From contig DAORDI010000063.1 in the NCBI GenBank assembly GCA_035345895.1, forward strand, positions 1 to 22,215: a stretch of 22,215 bases of DNA. Direction: 5' to 3'. The notes beneath the pieces were generated by a model. It had not been told where the DNA came from. It searched no databases and worked only from the letters and a program-made list of their open reading frames with translations. Numbering within the stretch: position 1 is the stretch's first letter; the number at the start of each line of letters is the position of its first letter. Origin of the DNA: DAORDI01 sp035345895 (GTDB lineage: Bacteria > Spirochaetota > Leptospiria > Leptospirales > Leptospiraceae). Both the position numbers and the translations under genes were made by a program. Shown one piece after another: positions 1 through 7,874 of the stretch.

Positions 1-526
1 GATATAATATCATTATTCCAGTAATCACTGTCTTGATATACTCCCGTTCTTTTGCTGGATTCTTTACACCGATCTTTTTCAGCAGACTGTCAATCATTTC
101 CATATCTTCCAGGATCTGAGGCTTCATTTCAGAAGACAGGGACTGAAGCATTTCCGAAAACCCCGGCTGAAGCTTGATCATGTAGAGAAGTCTGTGCATA
201 TCCCTGCCTGCTTCATTTTCTGCATCAGTATCCACTGCACTTTCGATAAGCTTTTTTATCTTTTCAAACGGAGTTGTACTTTCGCCAATAATGGATTTAA
301 GAATCGTTCTTTTTTTGTCAGTAAAAGTCTTTATGATCTCGATAAGGATTTCATTTTTACTTGCGAAGTATGTGTAGGCGAGTCCTTTGGATACTCCTGC
401 CTTTCTGGCAATCATTTCCATTGAGGTGCCGTTAAATCCGTTGGAGGCAAAAAGTTCCAGGGAAGTTTGCATCAGAATGCATCTAGTATTTTCCTTTGCC
501 TCCGATCTTTTGGTTTTACTGTGCAT
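1..526 (-). CDS. TetR/AcrR-family transcriptional repressor, C-terminus cut by window edge
   Basis: The minus strand from the ATG at 526 encodes at least 175 residues and runs off the left edge with no stop. Residues about 34-53 form the TetR helix-turn-helix (TSMEMIARKAGVSKGLAYTYF region), preceded by the usual first helix ending in FASNGFNGTS. The remainder is the variable helical ligand-binding domain, so the inducer cannot be read from the sequence. The gene is divergent from the glycosyltransferase cassette starting at 744, and the space between holds a palindromic operator-like site. Autorepression plus control of the cassette is therefore the simplest inference. A weak ribosome-binding site (AAGG) lies about 7 bases before the ATG. 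TetR proteins are usually about 190-210 aa, so only a short tail is missing. Family call is secure; target and ligand are unknown. Confidence 0.92.
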   Translation of the reverse strand, partial: MHSKTKRSEAKENTRCILMQTSLELFASNGFNGTSMEMIARKAGVSKGLAYTYFASKNEILIEIIKTFTDKKRTILKSIIGESTTPFEKIKKLIESAVDTDAENEAGRDMHRLLYMIKLQPGFSEMLQSLSSEMKPQILEDMEMIDSLLKKIGVKNPAKEREYIKTVITGIMILY

Positions 527-703
527 TTTCTTAACCTTTCCGAGTATGGGACTGTTCAGTCCTTTTAAAAAACTTTCTGTATGTTTATTGGTTTTCTGAG
601 CAGTGTTCAGTTTTCCTATTGTACAGAGTTTATACGATTTTTGAAAACTGTTTTTTTTAAAAGCTGTATAAAAAAGAGAATTCGGTGAACAGTTGATTGA
701 AAA

Positions 704-733
704 TATATTTGACTGACCGTTCGGTCAAATATA
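704..733. promoter_or_regulatory. Nested inverted repeat, probable TetR operator
   Basis: Two overlapping inverted repeats are visible. The inner one is TGACCG-TT-CGGTCA (714-727). The outer one has perfect 10-base arms, TATATTTGAC at 704-713 and GTCAAATATA at 724-733. Their centres differ by two bases. TGACCG-N2-CGGTCA palindromes are typical of TetR/AcrR-family operators, and a TetR gene lies directly beside the site. The site overlaps promoter-like elements on both strands: plus TTGACT (709-714) with TATATG (732-737), and minus TTGACC (728-723) with TATTTT (705-700), each with a 17-base spacer. Binding here would block both. The assignment to this particular repressor is inference. Confidence 0.72.
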
Positions 734-737
734 TATG
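709..737 (+). promoter_or_regulatory. Candidate promoter of the glycosyltransferase cassette, possibly leaderless
   Basis: TTGACT (709-714), a 17-base spacer and TATATG (732-737) make a sigma70-like promoter whose expected start point falls near base 744. That base is also an ATG of the downstream gene, and no Shine-Dalgarno site precedes it. The -35 box starts exactly 35 bases before this ATG. The same spacing occurs at two other genes in the window. The -35 box lies inside the operator-like repeat. Confidence 0.4.
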
Positions 738-743
738 GTTCAT

Positions 744-2381
744 ATGCAATCGAAAAGAGCATTGACTGAAAGCAATCTGTTTCTTTCTTTTCTTCTCGTT
801 ATGTCCTGCCTTATTCTCCTCATTCCCGGAATTTCCTCGTACGCAATTCTGACTCAGGGAGATGAAAGTATGCATATTCAGACAATTCGTGAAAGCTTCA
901 GAAACGGAAATTATTTTCTTCCCTTTCTGAACGGTGTTCCAAATCCGTACAAACCTCCTTTGATTTTCTGGATCGGAATGGCGGCAGAAAGCATTGTGCC
1001 GGAGAGCCTGTTTATGGAAAGACTTCCTTCAGTTCTTTTTGCAGCAGGGACAGCAGTGCTTGTGTTCAGAATCTCAGGTATTTTCGGAGGTCAGAGACTG
1101 GCATCATTTACTGCAGGATTCATATATATACTTACAGTAGGAGTATTCAAGTTTTCAAGACTGGTAATGATGGAACAGGCTATGGCGTTTTTTCTTTCCC
1201 TTTGCACTTATTTTATACTGATGTATATTGTTCATAACAGAAAAAAATACATTGTATTGGCTGGTCTCTGTGCCGGAGCAGGTTTTCTTCTGAAAGGCCC
1301 CGTTCTGACAGTATATGCAGGAACAGTCCTTTTTGTATGGGGTGTTCTGCATTTTTTCAGATTCAGATTTGCACCTTTTCAATGGAAGGGCAGAAAGTAT
1401 CTGCACAGGATGCTCTCCGGGGTACTGCTGTTTTTCATCCCTGCCGCATTCCTGCCGGTTCTCTATTACATTGTGCTTACACTTTATGCGGATAACGGCA
1501 TCGGCATAGTCAAATTCTTCTTATTTATTGAGAACATTGGAAAGTTTTCAAATGAAAACCAGCCCGAACTTGCCATTTTTCTAGGCGCAGTTTTTTATCT
1601 GTTTCCTTGGAGTATTGCCGTTTCTGTTCTTGCTTTCCGTTTACTGTTTCAGAGAATACGGAAGCCGAGAGCACTTCTGGGAATTATCCTCACTGTTTCA
1701 TCGGCATTTATACTGCTTATTCATATTCTTCCGAACAGGAAGGATGCTTATTATTCAATCCCTGCATTGCCTCTCCTCATTTCGGGTGTATTTATAAAAT
1801 ATGGAAATTATATATACAGTTTTAAAAACCTCTGGAAGATGAATGCTTATTTCAGCTTGCTCATTCTTTTTTTGACTGTCAGCGGTGCTTTTTTTCTTCA
1901 GACAATTGATGATTTCGGTATTTCTCCTTTTTTCTCCGTGGCTGTTCTATTTATGTGCGGCTCCGTTCTTTTTCTTAAGATTTCCTATGTGTATCGGAAT
2001 ATTCTCGTTTCATTTCTGATTCTTGCCTTTTTCCAGTTTTATCTTCTCAGGAAGACATATCTTCCTCTGATTCCGGAAGACTTGAATCTGGGAGGGAAAT
2101 CAGTCTGCATACTTTCTGAAAATTCATGGAATCTGTTTGATGCAGGAATCTTTCTGCCAGGATCCAGGCTCTACTACAGTGCTCCCAGTCTGCCTGAAAA
2201 CTGCCCTCCCGATTCGCCTTCCTTGCTTGCATTGGGAACTCACAGAACTCCGGACAGCAGGTTCGAAAAAAAACGATCCTGGAAAATCTGGAAGCCGCAT
2301 TCTCTTGTTCGGGATTTTCTGAACCGCGACAGAAGCAGAATCTTTGAGGAGGTTTCTTATTATGAAATACAAAATCATTAA
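744..2381 (+). CDS. ArnT/PMT-like GT-C glycosyltransferase, polytopic membrane protein
   Basis: This protein of about 545 aa has many hydrophobic segments. It carries signatures of the PMT/ArnT superfamily, which uses polyprenyl-phosphate sugars as donors on the outer side of the inner membrane. After the first membrane segment comes an acidic GDES motif (about residue 40) in the first large loop, then the NPYKPPLIFW motif. Near the middle is PNRKDAYYSIPALPLL, the family's conserved loop before a later membrane segment. A soluble tail of about 110 residues ends the protein. Donor and acceptor are not known; ArnT proper moves aminoarabinose to lipid A, but similarity at this level does not fix that. 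Another in-frame ATG lies at 735; 744 is preferred because the -10 box overlaps 735 and neither start has a ribosome-binding site. The gene overlaps the next one by 20 bases. Confidence 0.85.
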   Translation: MQSKRALTESNLFLSFLLVMSCLILLIPGISSYAILTQGDESMHIQTIRESFRNGNYFLPFLNGVPNPYKPPLIFWIGMAAESIVPESLFMERLPSVLFAAGTAVLVFRISGIFGGQRLASFTAGFIYILTVGVFKFSRLVMMEQAMAFFLSLCTYFILMYIVHNRKKYIVLAGLCAGAGFLLKGPVLTVYAGTVLFVWGVLHFFRFRFAPFQWKGRKYLHRMLSGVLLFFIPAAFLPVLYYIVLTLYADNGIGIVKFFLFIENIGKFSNENQPELAIFLGAVFYLFPWSIAVSVLAFRLLFQRIRKPRALLGIILTVSSAFILLIHILPNRKDAYYSIPALPLLISGVFIKYGNYIYSFKNLWKMNAYFSLLILFLTVSGAFFLQTIDDFGISPFFSVAVLFMCGSVLFLKISYVYRNILVSFLILAFFQFYLLRKTYLPLIPEDLNLGGKSVCILSENSWNLFDAGIFLPGSRLYYSAPSLPENCPPDSPSLLALGTHRTPDSRFEKKRSWKIWKPHSLVRDFLNRDRSRIFEEVSYYEIQNH

Positions 2382-2739
2382 AATAAAACACAGTACACTC
2401 CGCTGGAAGCCTTTGAAGAGACTTCAGAGAAATGTTCAGTTTCACCTTCTTTGGATGCTTGCAGTCCTGATGATCGCAGGAGCAGCATCGAAAAGGCTTT
2501 ATTCCGAATATGCAAAATCATCATCCGGAGAGCTGTATGCCGGGGAATGTCTTTCTGTATGCAGTAAAATTGAAGCCTGTCTCAGGGAGAGTTTTCCTTC
2601 AGAGTTTTCTCTGTACGGAAAGACAGTTCAGTCAGGCTGCATCGTCAAGTGTCCTAAGCATATTGCAAAAGTGAGAAACTGTGTAACAGAAAATGACTGC
2701 GGGAATATGATTCCCTGCTACATAAAAGAGAATCGCTGA
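2362..2739 (+). CDS. Small membrane-anchored eight-cysteine protein
   Basis: The ATG at 2362 is set by a strong site (GAGGAGG at 2346-2352) located inside the upstream gene, giving 125 aa and a 20-base overlap. A basic N-terminus (residues 1-24) is followed by one hydrophobic segment (about 27-43), then a soluble region with eight cysteines at 63, 67, 73, 93, 97, 107, 113 and 119. The spacing includes two CX3C pairs, suggesting a disulphide-bonded small fold outside the inner membrane. From memory, Leptospira encodes a family of short proteins with eight conserved cysteines (TIGR04453-like); I could not check this assignment. It sits between two glycosyltransferases, with the next start two bases after its stop. 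It may be an accessory protein or acceptor of the glycosylation system; that is inference. Confidence 0.72.
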   Translation: MKYKIIKIKHSTLRWKPLKRLQRNVQFHLLWMLAVLMIAGAASKRLYSEYAKSSSGELYAGECLSVCSKIEACLRESFPSEFSLYGKTVQSGCIVKCPKHIAKVRNCVTENDCGNMIPCYIKENR

Positions 2740-2741
2740 AT

Positions 2742-3512
2742 ATGAACAGGGTTGAATATTCTATAATTATACCGACATTCAATGAGAAGGGAAATCCTTC
2801 TATGATTTCTGAAAAGATCATCAGGGAACTGGATGGAAAATTTGATTTTGAAATCATTTTTATAGATGATGATTCCCCTGATCTGACCTGGCAGGAATGC
2901 GAAAAGCTTGCAGAATCGGATTCCAGAATCAGAGTTCTCAGAAGAGCTGGGAGAAGGGGACTGAATTCTGCCGTTCTCGAAGGAATGTCGTATGGTAAAG
3001 GAAATTTTTTTGCTGTGATGGATGCAGATCTTCAGCATGATCCTGGCATCCTTCCCGAAATGCTGACCCTATCGCGGAAAAACGATATTGTCATCGGATC
3101 CAGATACTCAGGAAACGGAAGAGCGGACAGCTTTACATTTTTCCGAAAAGTTCTAAGTCTTTCGGGAACAGCTGTATCCAGATTTTTTTCAGGAACAGAC
3201 GTAAAAGATCCTCTCTCCGGTTACTTTGTTATCAGTAAAAAAATATATTGTAAAGTAAAGGACAGTATTTCTCCTAAAGGATTCAAGATACTTCTTGAAA
3301 TTCTTCTGATCTGTCGTGACGAAAAGACTGCTGAAGTCAGTTATCAGTTTGGAAAAAGAGCAAACGGGGAAAGCAAGATCGGCATCAGCATTGTGTTCGA
3401 GGCTTTAAGATCACTGCTTTCAGGAAGAATGGCATTTAAGAGGAAGGAAGCAGACCGTCGTCATATACAGAATGTTCTGAGGCTTTCTCATAAAAAACAT
3501 TCATCTTCCTGA
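2742..3512 (+). CDS. DPM1-like polyprenyl-phosphate glycosyltransferase, family GT2
   Basis: This 256-aa protein has the GT-A features of dolichol/polyprenol-phosphate mannose synthases. PTFNE lies at 11-15, IDDDSPD at 41-47 (nucleotide-binding acidic cluster), DADLQHDP at 94-101 (metal-binding DxD and catalytic region) and GSRY at 119-122. DPLSGYF lies at 156-162 and KGFKILLEIL at 179-188. The last two are hallmarks of the DPM1/GtrB group. There is no C-terminal membrane pair, so the enzyme resembles the soluble or membrane-associated DPM1 type. It would load a sugar from a nucleotide donor onto a polyprenyl phosphate, and the GT-C enzyme upstream would use that product. It starts two bases after the cysteine-rich gene, so the three genes are very likely one transcript. 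The sugar cannot be read from the sequence. Confidence 0.88.
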   Translation: MNRVEYSIIIPTFNEKGNPSMISEKIIRELDGKFDFEIIFIDDDSPDLTWQECEKLAESDSRIRVLRRAGRRGLNSAVLEGMSYGKGNFFAVMDADLQHDPGILPEMLTLSRKNDIVIGSRYSGNGRADSFTFFRKVLSLSGTAVSRFFSGTDVKDPLSGYFVISKKIYCKVKDSISPKGFKILLEILLICRDEKTAEVSYQFGKRANGESKIGISIVFEALRSLLSGRMAFKRKEADRRHIQNVLRLSHKKHSSS

Positions 3513-3678
3513 GTATGCTTTTCATTATTCAGGAGAAAATTTTTTCCCGTCGGAAATCGGCAGTCTAATTGAAGGAATGACTGTGCGCTGAAATATTCAC
3601 GGTTTTTATCATTGAAGAGAATTCTGAATCTTCATAAAATGTCATTCCAGTATACGTTAAGTATGCCCGGAGGTTGTT

Positions 3679-5865
3679 TTGCTGAGAATTATTTTGATTT
3701 TTGGAATTGCCATCTGTTCAGTCCTGAATGCAGATGATGCAGTTTTTGATCCAGCCAGTGTACGTTCCAAAGACTGTGAATCGAAAGGGAACTGCGGCTA
3801 CATTCCGCTGAACCAGGATCAGATTCGCAGTATTCCCAAGCTGAGCAGGGCTTTCACCAGGTCAGTGCGGTCTCTTCCTGCCTCTGTCGATCTGAGCGGC
3901 AAAATGCCGCCTGTAGGAAGTCAGGGAACCCAGTCCAGCTGTGTTGCCTGGGCAACTGCTTATGCAATGAAATCCTATCAGGAAAAAGTGGAACGGGACT
4001 GGAATTATGATTCTCCTGTGACGGGGGGTTCGGGTGAAAAAGTCTTTTCGCCTGCCTTCATATACAATCAGATTAACGGAGGATATGATCAGGGGTCGCG
4101 GATCAGTGATGCACTTCAGGTTATGATTTCCAAGGGAGCTGCTCCATGGAAATATATGCCGTACACTGACACAGACTACAGAAAACAGCCTTCTGCTCAG
4201 GCATTTCAGGAAGCGGCAAAATTCAAGGGGAAAGAACTCAGATACATTCAGGATGATGATATTGACTCAGTGAAGGCTGAGCTGTCTTCCGGTAATCCTG
4301 TAGTTTTCGGGATACCGATAGATGACGGGTTTTACCGTCTGAAAAATCAGGTGTACGACAGACATTCGGGAAAAAACTACGGAGGACATGCAATGACTCT
4401 TGTCGGATATGATGATAATAAAGTCAGTCCGGCAGGCGACAGAGGTGCATTTAAAATCATCAATTCCTGGGGAACAGGCTGGGGAGACAGAGGCTACGGA
4501 TGGATATCCTACAGAATGTTTGTCACCCTGGGACCAAACCCTATGGTTCTTTATGATATAAAAACAGATAAACCTGCAGACAATCAAGTTGACAATGATA
4601 TAAAGCTTCAGAATCCGGCCTCTGTTCAGGCATCGAATGGAACATACAGAGACAGGGTCATTCTGAGCTGGGATGCTGTTCCAGGTGTTTCTGCTTATGC
4701 GGTGTTCAGAAAAGATCCTTCAGCCGGTGACGATTTTGAATCGTTGAAAGTCGTTTCAAAGAATACGGGATATACTGACACTTCTGTGATTCCTGACAGA
4801 ATGTATATTTATAAAGTTGTATCCTATCTCAGCAAGGATGTTTCTTCGGATATAGAAACTGCCCCTGAAGCATCCGGTTATGCAAAGTCGGAGCAGATTC
4901 TTCTTGTGCCTGAAAAAGTGACAGGGCTCCTAGGTTCGCTTAAGCTGACAAACGGAACTGCCGCTGTTCATCTGCAGTGGAATTCTGTAGGAAATGCATC
5001 TTCTTATGAGGTTGTGAGATGGGATGGTAAAAAATGGAATGCAATTTCTCAGGCAAGATCCAATTCATTCAGTGATTCTTCTCCTACAATAGGCAGGCAG
5101 AACTACTACTGTGTGAGGGCAAGAAACTCTCAGGGTGCAGGAAAATGGAGTGATATGTTCCATATATCTGCAGGAGGAGATAATGTCCCTGCTGTGCCTG
5201 CAGGACTGAGTGCTTCAATGAGTTTTCCGGGCAAAATTGAACTTAGGTGGAGTTCTGTTCCAGGAGCATCACTGTATGTGATTAAACGGTTCAATTACGC
5301 GGACAGAACTATGAAGGAAATCAGAACTAAGACAGCAGAGCATACAGATACCGATTCTCTGATACCTGGAGCATATTTCAGCTATACAGTGTGTGCCGGA
5401 AATTCAGCCGGATACAGTGAATACACTCCATGGGTATTCGGAAAAGCCAGTCTGAACAAGGAACCTGATATACAGGACATTGCGGATGAGATCAGCAGTC
5501 TGCTCTCCAGAAAAGTAAAGAAAATTGATCCAAATGCAAAGACAAGGTTTACCCGAAATCTAAATCTGAGCAAGGACGACCCTTCTGAATTTTTTGCTGG
5601 AGAATGGAAAGGAAAATTCTGGGATGGCGGAAAAAATACCCAGGAATTCAGCATTAAAGTGAGTTTCGAGGGTAAAAAATTTACCGCTGAGTTCAGACAC
5701 GACAGTACAGTCAAAAAGATTACTGGCACCACTGTGCAGAATGCAAATTTTCTTGAGACTGAAGGATTCAGAATGAAGAAGGTGATGGACAAGGTCGTGA
5801 AAGTCAGCATACATTCTCATTCAATATATCCCAAGGATCTTGAACTGAGTTTTACCAAAGACTAG
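3679..5865 (+). CDS. Secreted papain-like (C1) cysteine protease with three fibronectin III-like domains
   Basis: The protein is 728 aa with a TTG start at 3679, placed by GGAGG at 3669-3673 (5-base spacing). A signal peptide covers residues 1-18 (LNA then DD). The catalytic domain (about 65-290) shows the oxyanion Gln82 and nucleophile Cys88 (GSQGTQSSC, with papain's six-residue step), His237 in GGHAMTLVGYDD, and Asn262 in INSWGTGWGDRGYG. All active-site residues are present, so an active enzyme is expected. Only about 45 residues separate signal peptide and protease domain, too short for a classical I29 inhibitory propeptide. Three fibronectin III-like modules follow (about 311-400, 410-498 and 503-590), each with a central LxW segment. 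The C-terminal region (about 595-728) is beta-rich and unrecognised. It is likely exported to the periplasm, surface or medium. It is monocistronic, with a terminator just after it. Confidence 0.9.
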   Translation: MLRIILIFGIAICSVLNADDAVFDPASVRSKDCESKGNCGYIPLNQDQIRSIPKLSRAFTRSVRSLPASVDLSGKMPPVGSQGTQSSCVAWATAYAMKSYQEKVERDWNYDSPVTGGSGEKVFSPAFIYNQINGGYDQGSRISDALQVMISKGAAPWKYMPYTDTDYRKQPSAQAFQEAAKFKGKELRYIQDDDIDSVKAELSSGNPVVFGIPIDDGFYRLKNQVYDRHSGKNYGGHAMTLVGYDDNKVSPAGDRGAFKIINSWGTGWGDRGYGWISYRMFVTLGPNPMVLYDIKTDKPADNQVDNDIKLQNPASVQASNGTYRDRVILSWDAVPGVSAYAVFRKDPSAGDDFESLKVVSKNTGYTDTSVIPDRMYIYKVVSYLSKDVSSDIETAPEASGYAKSEQILLVPEKVTGLLGSLKLTNGTAAVHLQWNSVGNASSYEVVRWDGKKWNAISQARSNSFSDSSPTIGRQNYYCVRARNSQGAGKWSDMFHISAGGDNVPAVPAGLSASMSFPGKIELRWSSVPGASLYVIKRFNYADRTMKEIRTKTAEHTDTDSLIPGAYFSYTVCAGNSAGYSEYTPWVFGKASLNKEPDIQDIADEISSLLSRKVKKIDPNAKTRFTRNLNLSKDDPSEFFAGEWKGKFWDGGKNTQEFSIKVSFEGKKFTAEFRHDSTVKKITGTTVQNANFLETEGFRMKKVMDKVVKVSIHSHSIYPKDLELSFTKD

Positions 5866-5876
5866 GCAGGAGGAGT

Positions 5877-5911
5877 TCAGACTCTCAAGTCCTTTTGAGA
5901 GTCTGATTTTT
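5877..5911 (+). terminator. Rho-independent terminator after the cysteine protease
   Basis: The arms TCAGACTCTCAA (5877-5888) and TTGAGAGTCTGA (5895-5906) form a perfect 12-bp stem with a 6-base loop, followed by TTTTTCC. The hairpin begins 12 bases after the protease stop codon. Confidence 0.9.
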
Positions 5912-6546
5912 CCTTTTCAGTAGAAGTGCAGATTTGAATTTTCTGGCAGATAAGATCAATTCTTCCTGTCTGAGTATGCGAAATTCCTTAAAAATCATCA
6001 TTCAGGAAATACTGCAGGCGTTATCCTGTCCGAAAATGAAATACAAAAAAATATTTTCAGTGAAGCATTCATACCTGCTCCTGTATCACTTCGGAAGCCT
6101 TTGTACACTTATTTTTTCTACACTAATAAATCTGCATTACCGGAAAGAAAAACGCAGCTATTTATGCATATCATTATAACAGCCCTCAGGCGGCCGTCAG
6201 GCGATGCTAAAATCAAGTTTCTTTATTCAGAAGAGACGGCCGACGAGCGATTTTCACCGTCCACCTGGATATAAAAAAAACTGAACGTATTGGGTTTTTT
6301 ATTCTTCGACTGAGCTCAGTGCAACGCTCGGTGGCCTACGGTGCAAACTGTATTGATGCATCATTCCGTATGGTAAATTTGTAATTTCAATATTCATGAA
6401 ATTTTCATTAAAATTGGATGGAGCTGTTTTGGGGTTTTAATTGTATAAAGCGGGTTAAGGGCAATTCACAGAGTCGGTCATTTTATGCCGGTCACTGTTC
6501 TGAAATTTCAGACATCTCCGTGTCAGCCCTCGTTTTCAGAGTTTAA
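5912..6546. other. Gene-free stretch with inverted repeats and a dispersed-repeat-like segment
   Basis: I see no convincing gene here. An 81-codon TTG-initiated frame (5934-6179) has no ribosome-binding site, no recognisable motif and no operon context, so I do not call it. The stretch holds an inverted repeat CGGCCGTC/GACGGCCG (6191-6198 and 6235-6242) that is more GC-rich than its surroundings. It also holds a segment CTTCGACTGAGCTCAGTGC (from 6304) containing the palindrome CTGAGCTCAG (6310-6319), and a 14-base palindrome TCTGAAATTTCAGA (6499-6512) close to the 3' end of the helicase gene. The TTCGAC-GCTCAG type of sequence resembles dispersed intergenic repeats known in many bacterial genomes; from this window alone only one copy is seen. 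Confidence 0.5.
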
Positions 6547-7824
6547 TTATCTGTGTCTTTGCTGATTTCTGCTCCTTGGCTTGAATTTCTGTCCGCCTCG
6601 TCTGCTGTCCTGTTCACGGTAACTATTGTAACCGTTTGAATTGGAAGATGCAGAATGACCGTTTTCCTTCGGCTTGGTTGAAGCAGTTCCATAATTGTAA
6701 GGATGGTTCAGATTTACCTGAATCTGCTGTCTGGAAAGTTTTTCTATGGATCTTAAGAAAGTTTTTTCTTCTCTTGCACAGAATGAAATTGCCTTTCCTG
6801 AAAGTCCAGCTCTTCCTGTTCTGCCGATTCTGTGAATGTAGGCTTCTGCTTCGTTCGGGAGTTCATAGTTGATTACGTGAGTCACTTCATCAATATCAAT
6901 TCCTCTTGATGCAATGTCAGTAGCTACAAGCACTCTGAGTTTTCCTTTCTTGAAACTTTCAAGAGCCTTTCTTCTGGCCGCCTGAGTTTTGTTTCCATGA
7001 ATTGCTGCCGACTGTATTGATTTTCTGTTCAGTTCGTCAGATACCTTGTTCGCAGTATGTTTTGTCTTTGAGAAAACAAGAACCTTTGAAAGAGTTTCAT
7101 CCTGAAGCAGATGCACAAGCAGATCATGTTTATTGATTTTGTCCACCTGATAAACTTCCTGTTCGATATTTCTGTTTGGCGCAGAAAGCTGGCCAGTTTC
7201 GGCACGGAAAGGATTTTTCAGAATTTCATCAGCAAGTCTCTGAATTTCATCAGGCATTGTTGCGGAATAAAAGAAGTTTTGTCTTCTGGAAGGAAGTTTC
7301 TTTACGATTCTTCTCACGTCGTCAATGAATCCCATGCTCAGCATTCTGTCTGCTTCATCTAATATAAGCATATTTATATTATGAAGTTTTACAATTCTCT
7401 GGTCAGCGAGATCCAGAAGTCTTCCTGGAGTTGCTACAACGATGTCTATTTTGTTTTTCAGGACTCTTTCCTGATTTCTCTGCGGAACACCGCCGAATAT
7501 TACTGCATATTTCAGTGATGTATGTCTGCCGTATGTGTTGATGCTTTCTCCGATCTGTATTGCAAGTTCTCTTGTCGGAGCCAGAATGAGAGCCTGAATT
7601 CCCTGATATCCTTCACCTGCTTTTCTGCGGTTGTAAAGGGTCTGCAGGACGGGAATTGTAAATGCTGCAGTTTTTCCTGTTCCAGTTTCAGCCAGACCAA
7701 GTATGTCTGTGCCTGTCAGCGCAGATGGAATTGATTTTTCCTGAATTGGAGTAGGGTTAGTGTAACCTTCTTCTGCGAGTGCTCGGCAGACAGGTTCAAT
7801 GATTTTCAAATCTTCAAATGTCAT
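6547..7824 (-). CDS. rhlE: DEAD-box ATP-dependent RNA helicase, RhlE type
   Basis: This 425-aa protein contains every DEAD-box motif in order. The Q motif PTPIQ is at 25-29, motif I AETGTGKT at 45-52, motif Ia PTRELA at 83-88 and Ib TPGRLLD at 132-138. DEAD is at 156-159, SAT at 187-189, VLVFSKT at 248-254, ATDIASRGIDI at 301-311 and HRIGRTGRAG at 331-340. The C-terminal tail (about 375-425) is polar and basic (RRGGQKFKPRSRNQQRHR), as in the RhlE/cold-shock helicases, and probably binds RNA without sequence preference. Expected roles are RNA unwinding in ribosome assembly or mRNA turnover. The ATG at 7824 lies about 50 bases after the upstream TPR gene on the same strand. A CCTC-CTAA-GAGG element sits between them, so cotranscription is possible but not certain. 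The exact subfamily symbol is a best guess. Confidence 0.93.
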   Translation of the reverse strand: MTFEDLKIIEPVCRALAEEGYTNPTPIQEKSIPSALTGTDILGLAETGTGKTAAFTIPVLQTLYNRRKAGEGYQGIQALILAPTRELAIQIGESINTYGRHTSLKYAVIFGGVPQRNQERVLKNKIDIVVATPGRLLDLADQRIVKLHNINMLILDEADRMLSMGFIDDVRRIVKKLPSRRQNFFYSATMPDEIQRLADEILKNPFRAETGQLSAPNRNIEQEVYQVDKINKHDLLVHLLQDETLSKVLVFSKTKHTANKVSDELNRKSIQSAAIHGNKTQAARRKALESFKKGKLRVLVATDIASRGIDIDEVTHVINYELPNEAEAYIHRIGRTGRAGLSGKAISFCAREEKTFLRSIEKLSRQQIQVNLNHPYNYGTASTKPKENGHSASSNSNGYNSYREQDSRRGGQKFKPRSRNQQRHR

Positions 7825-7874
7825 TAGTCATTATTTTCCGGCCTCTTAGGAGGGAAAGAACTCTTTTTTTAATC

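Noticed and set aside
2047..2445. 132-codon minus-strand frame opposite the end of the GT-C gene
   Set aside because: It is antisense to two supported genes and has no family signature.
5934..6179. 81-codon plus-strand frame with a hydrophobic middle
   Set aside because: The TTG start has no ribosome-binding site, the frame follows a strong terminator, no motif is recognisable, and nothing downstream suggests an operon.
6270..6300. A-run/T-run pair (AAAAAAC to GTTTTTT) as a terminator
   Set aside because: The stem is only A-T pairs with one G-C, and no gene end is close enough on either strand.
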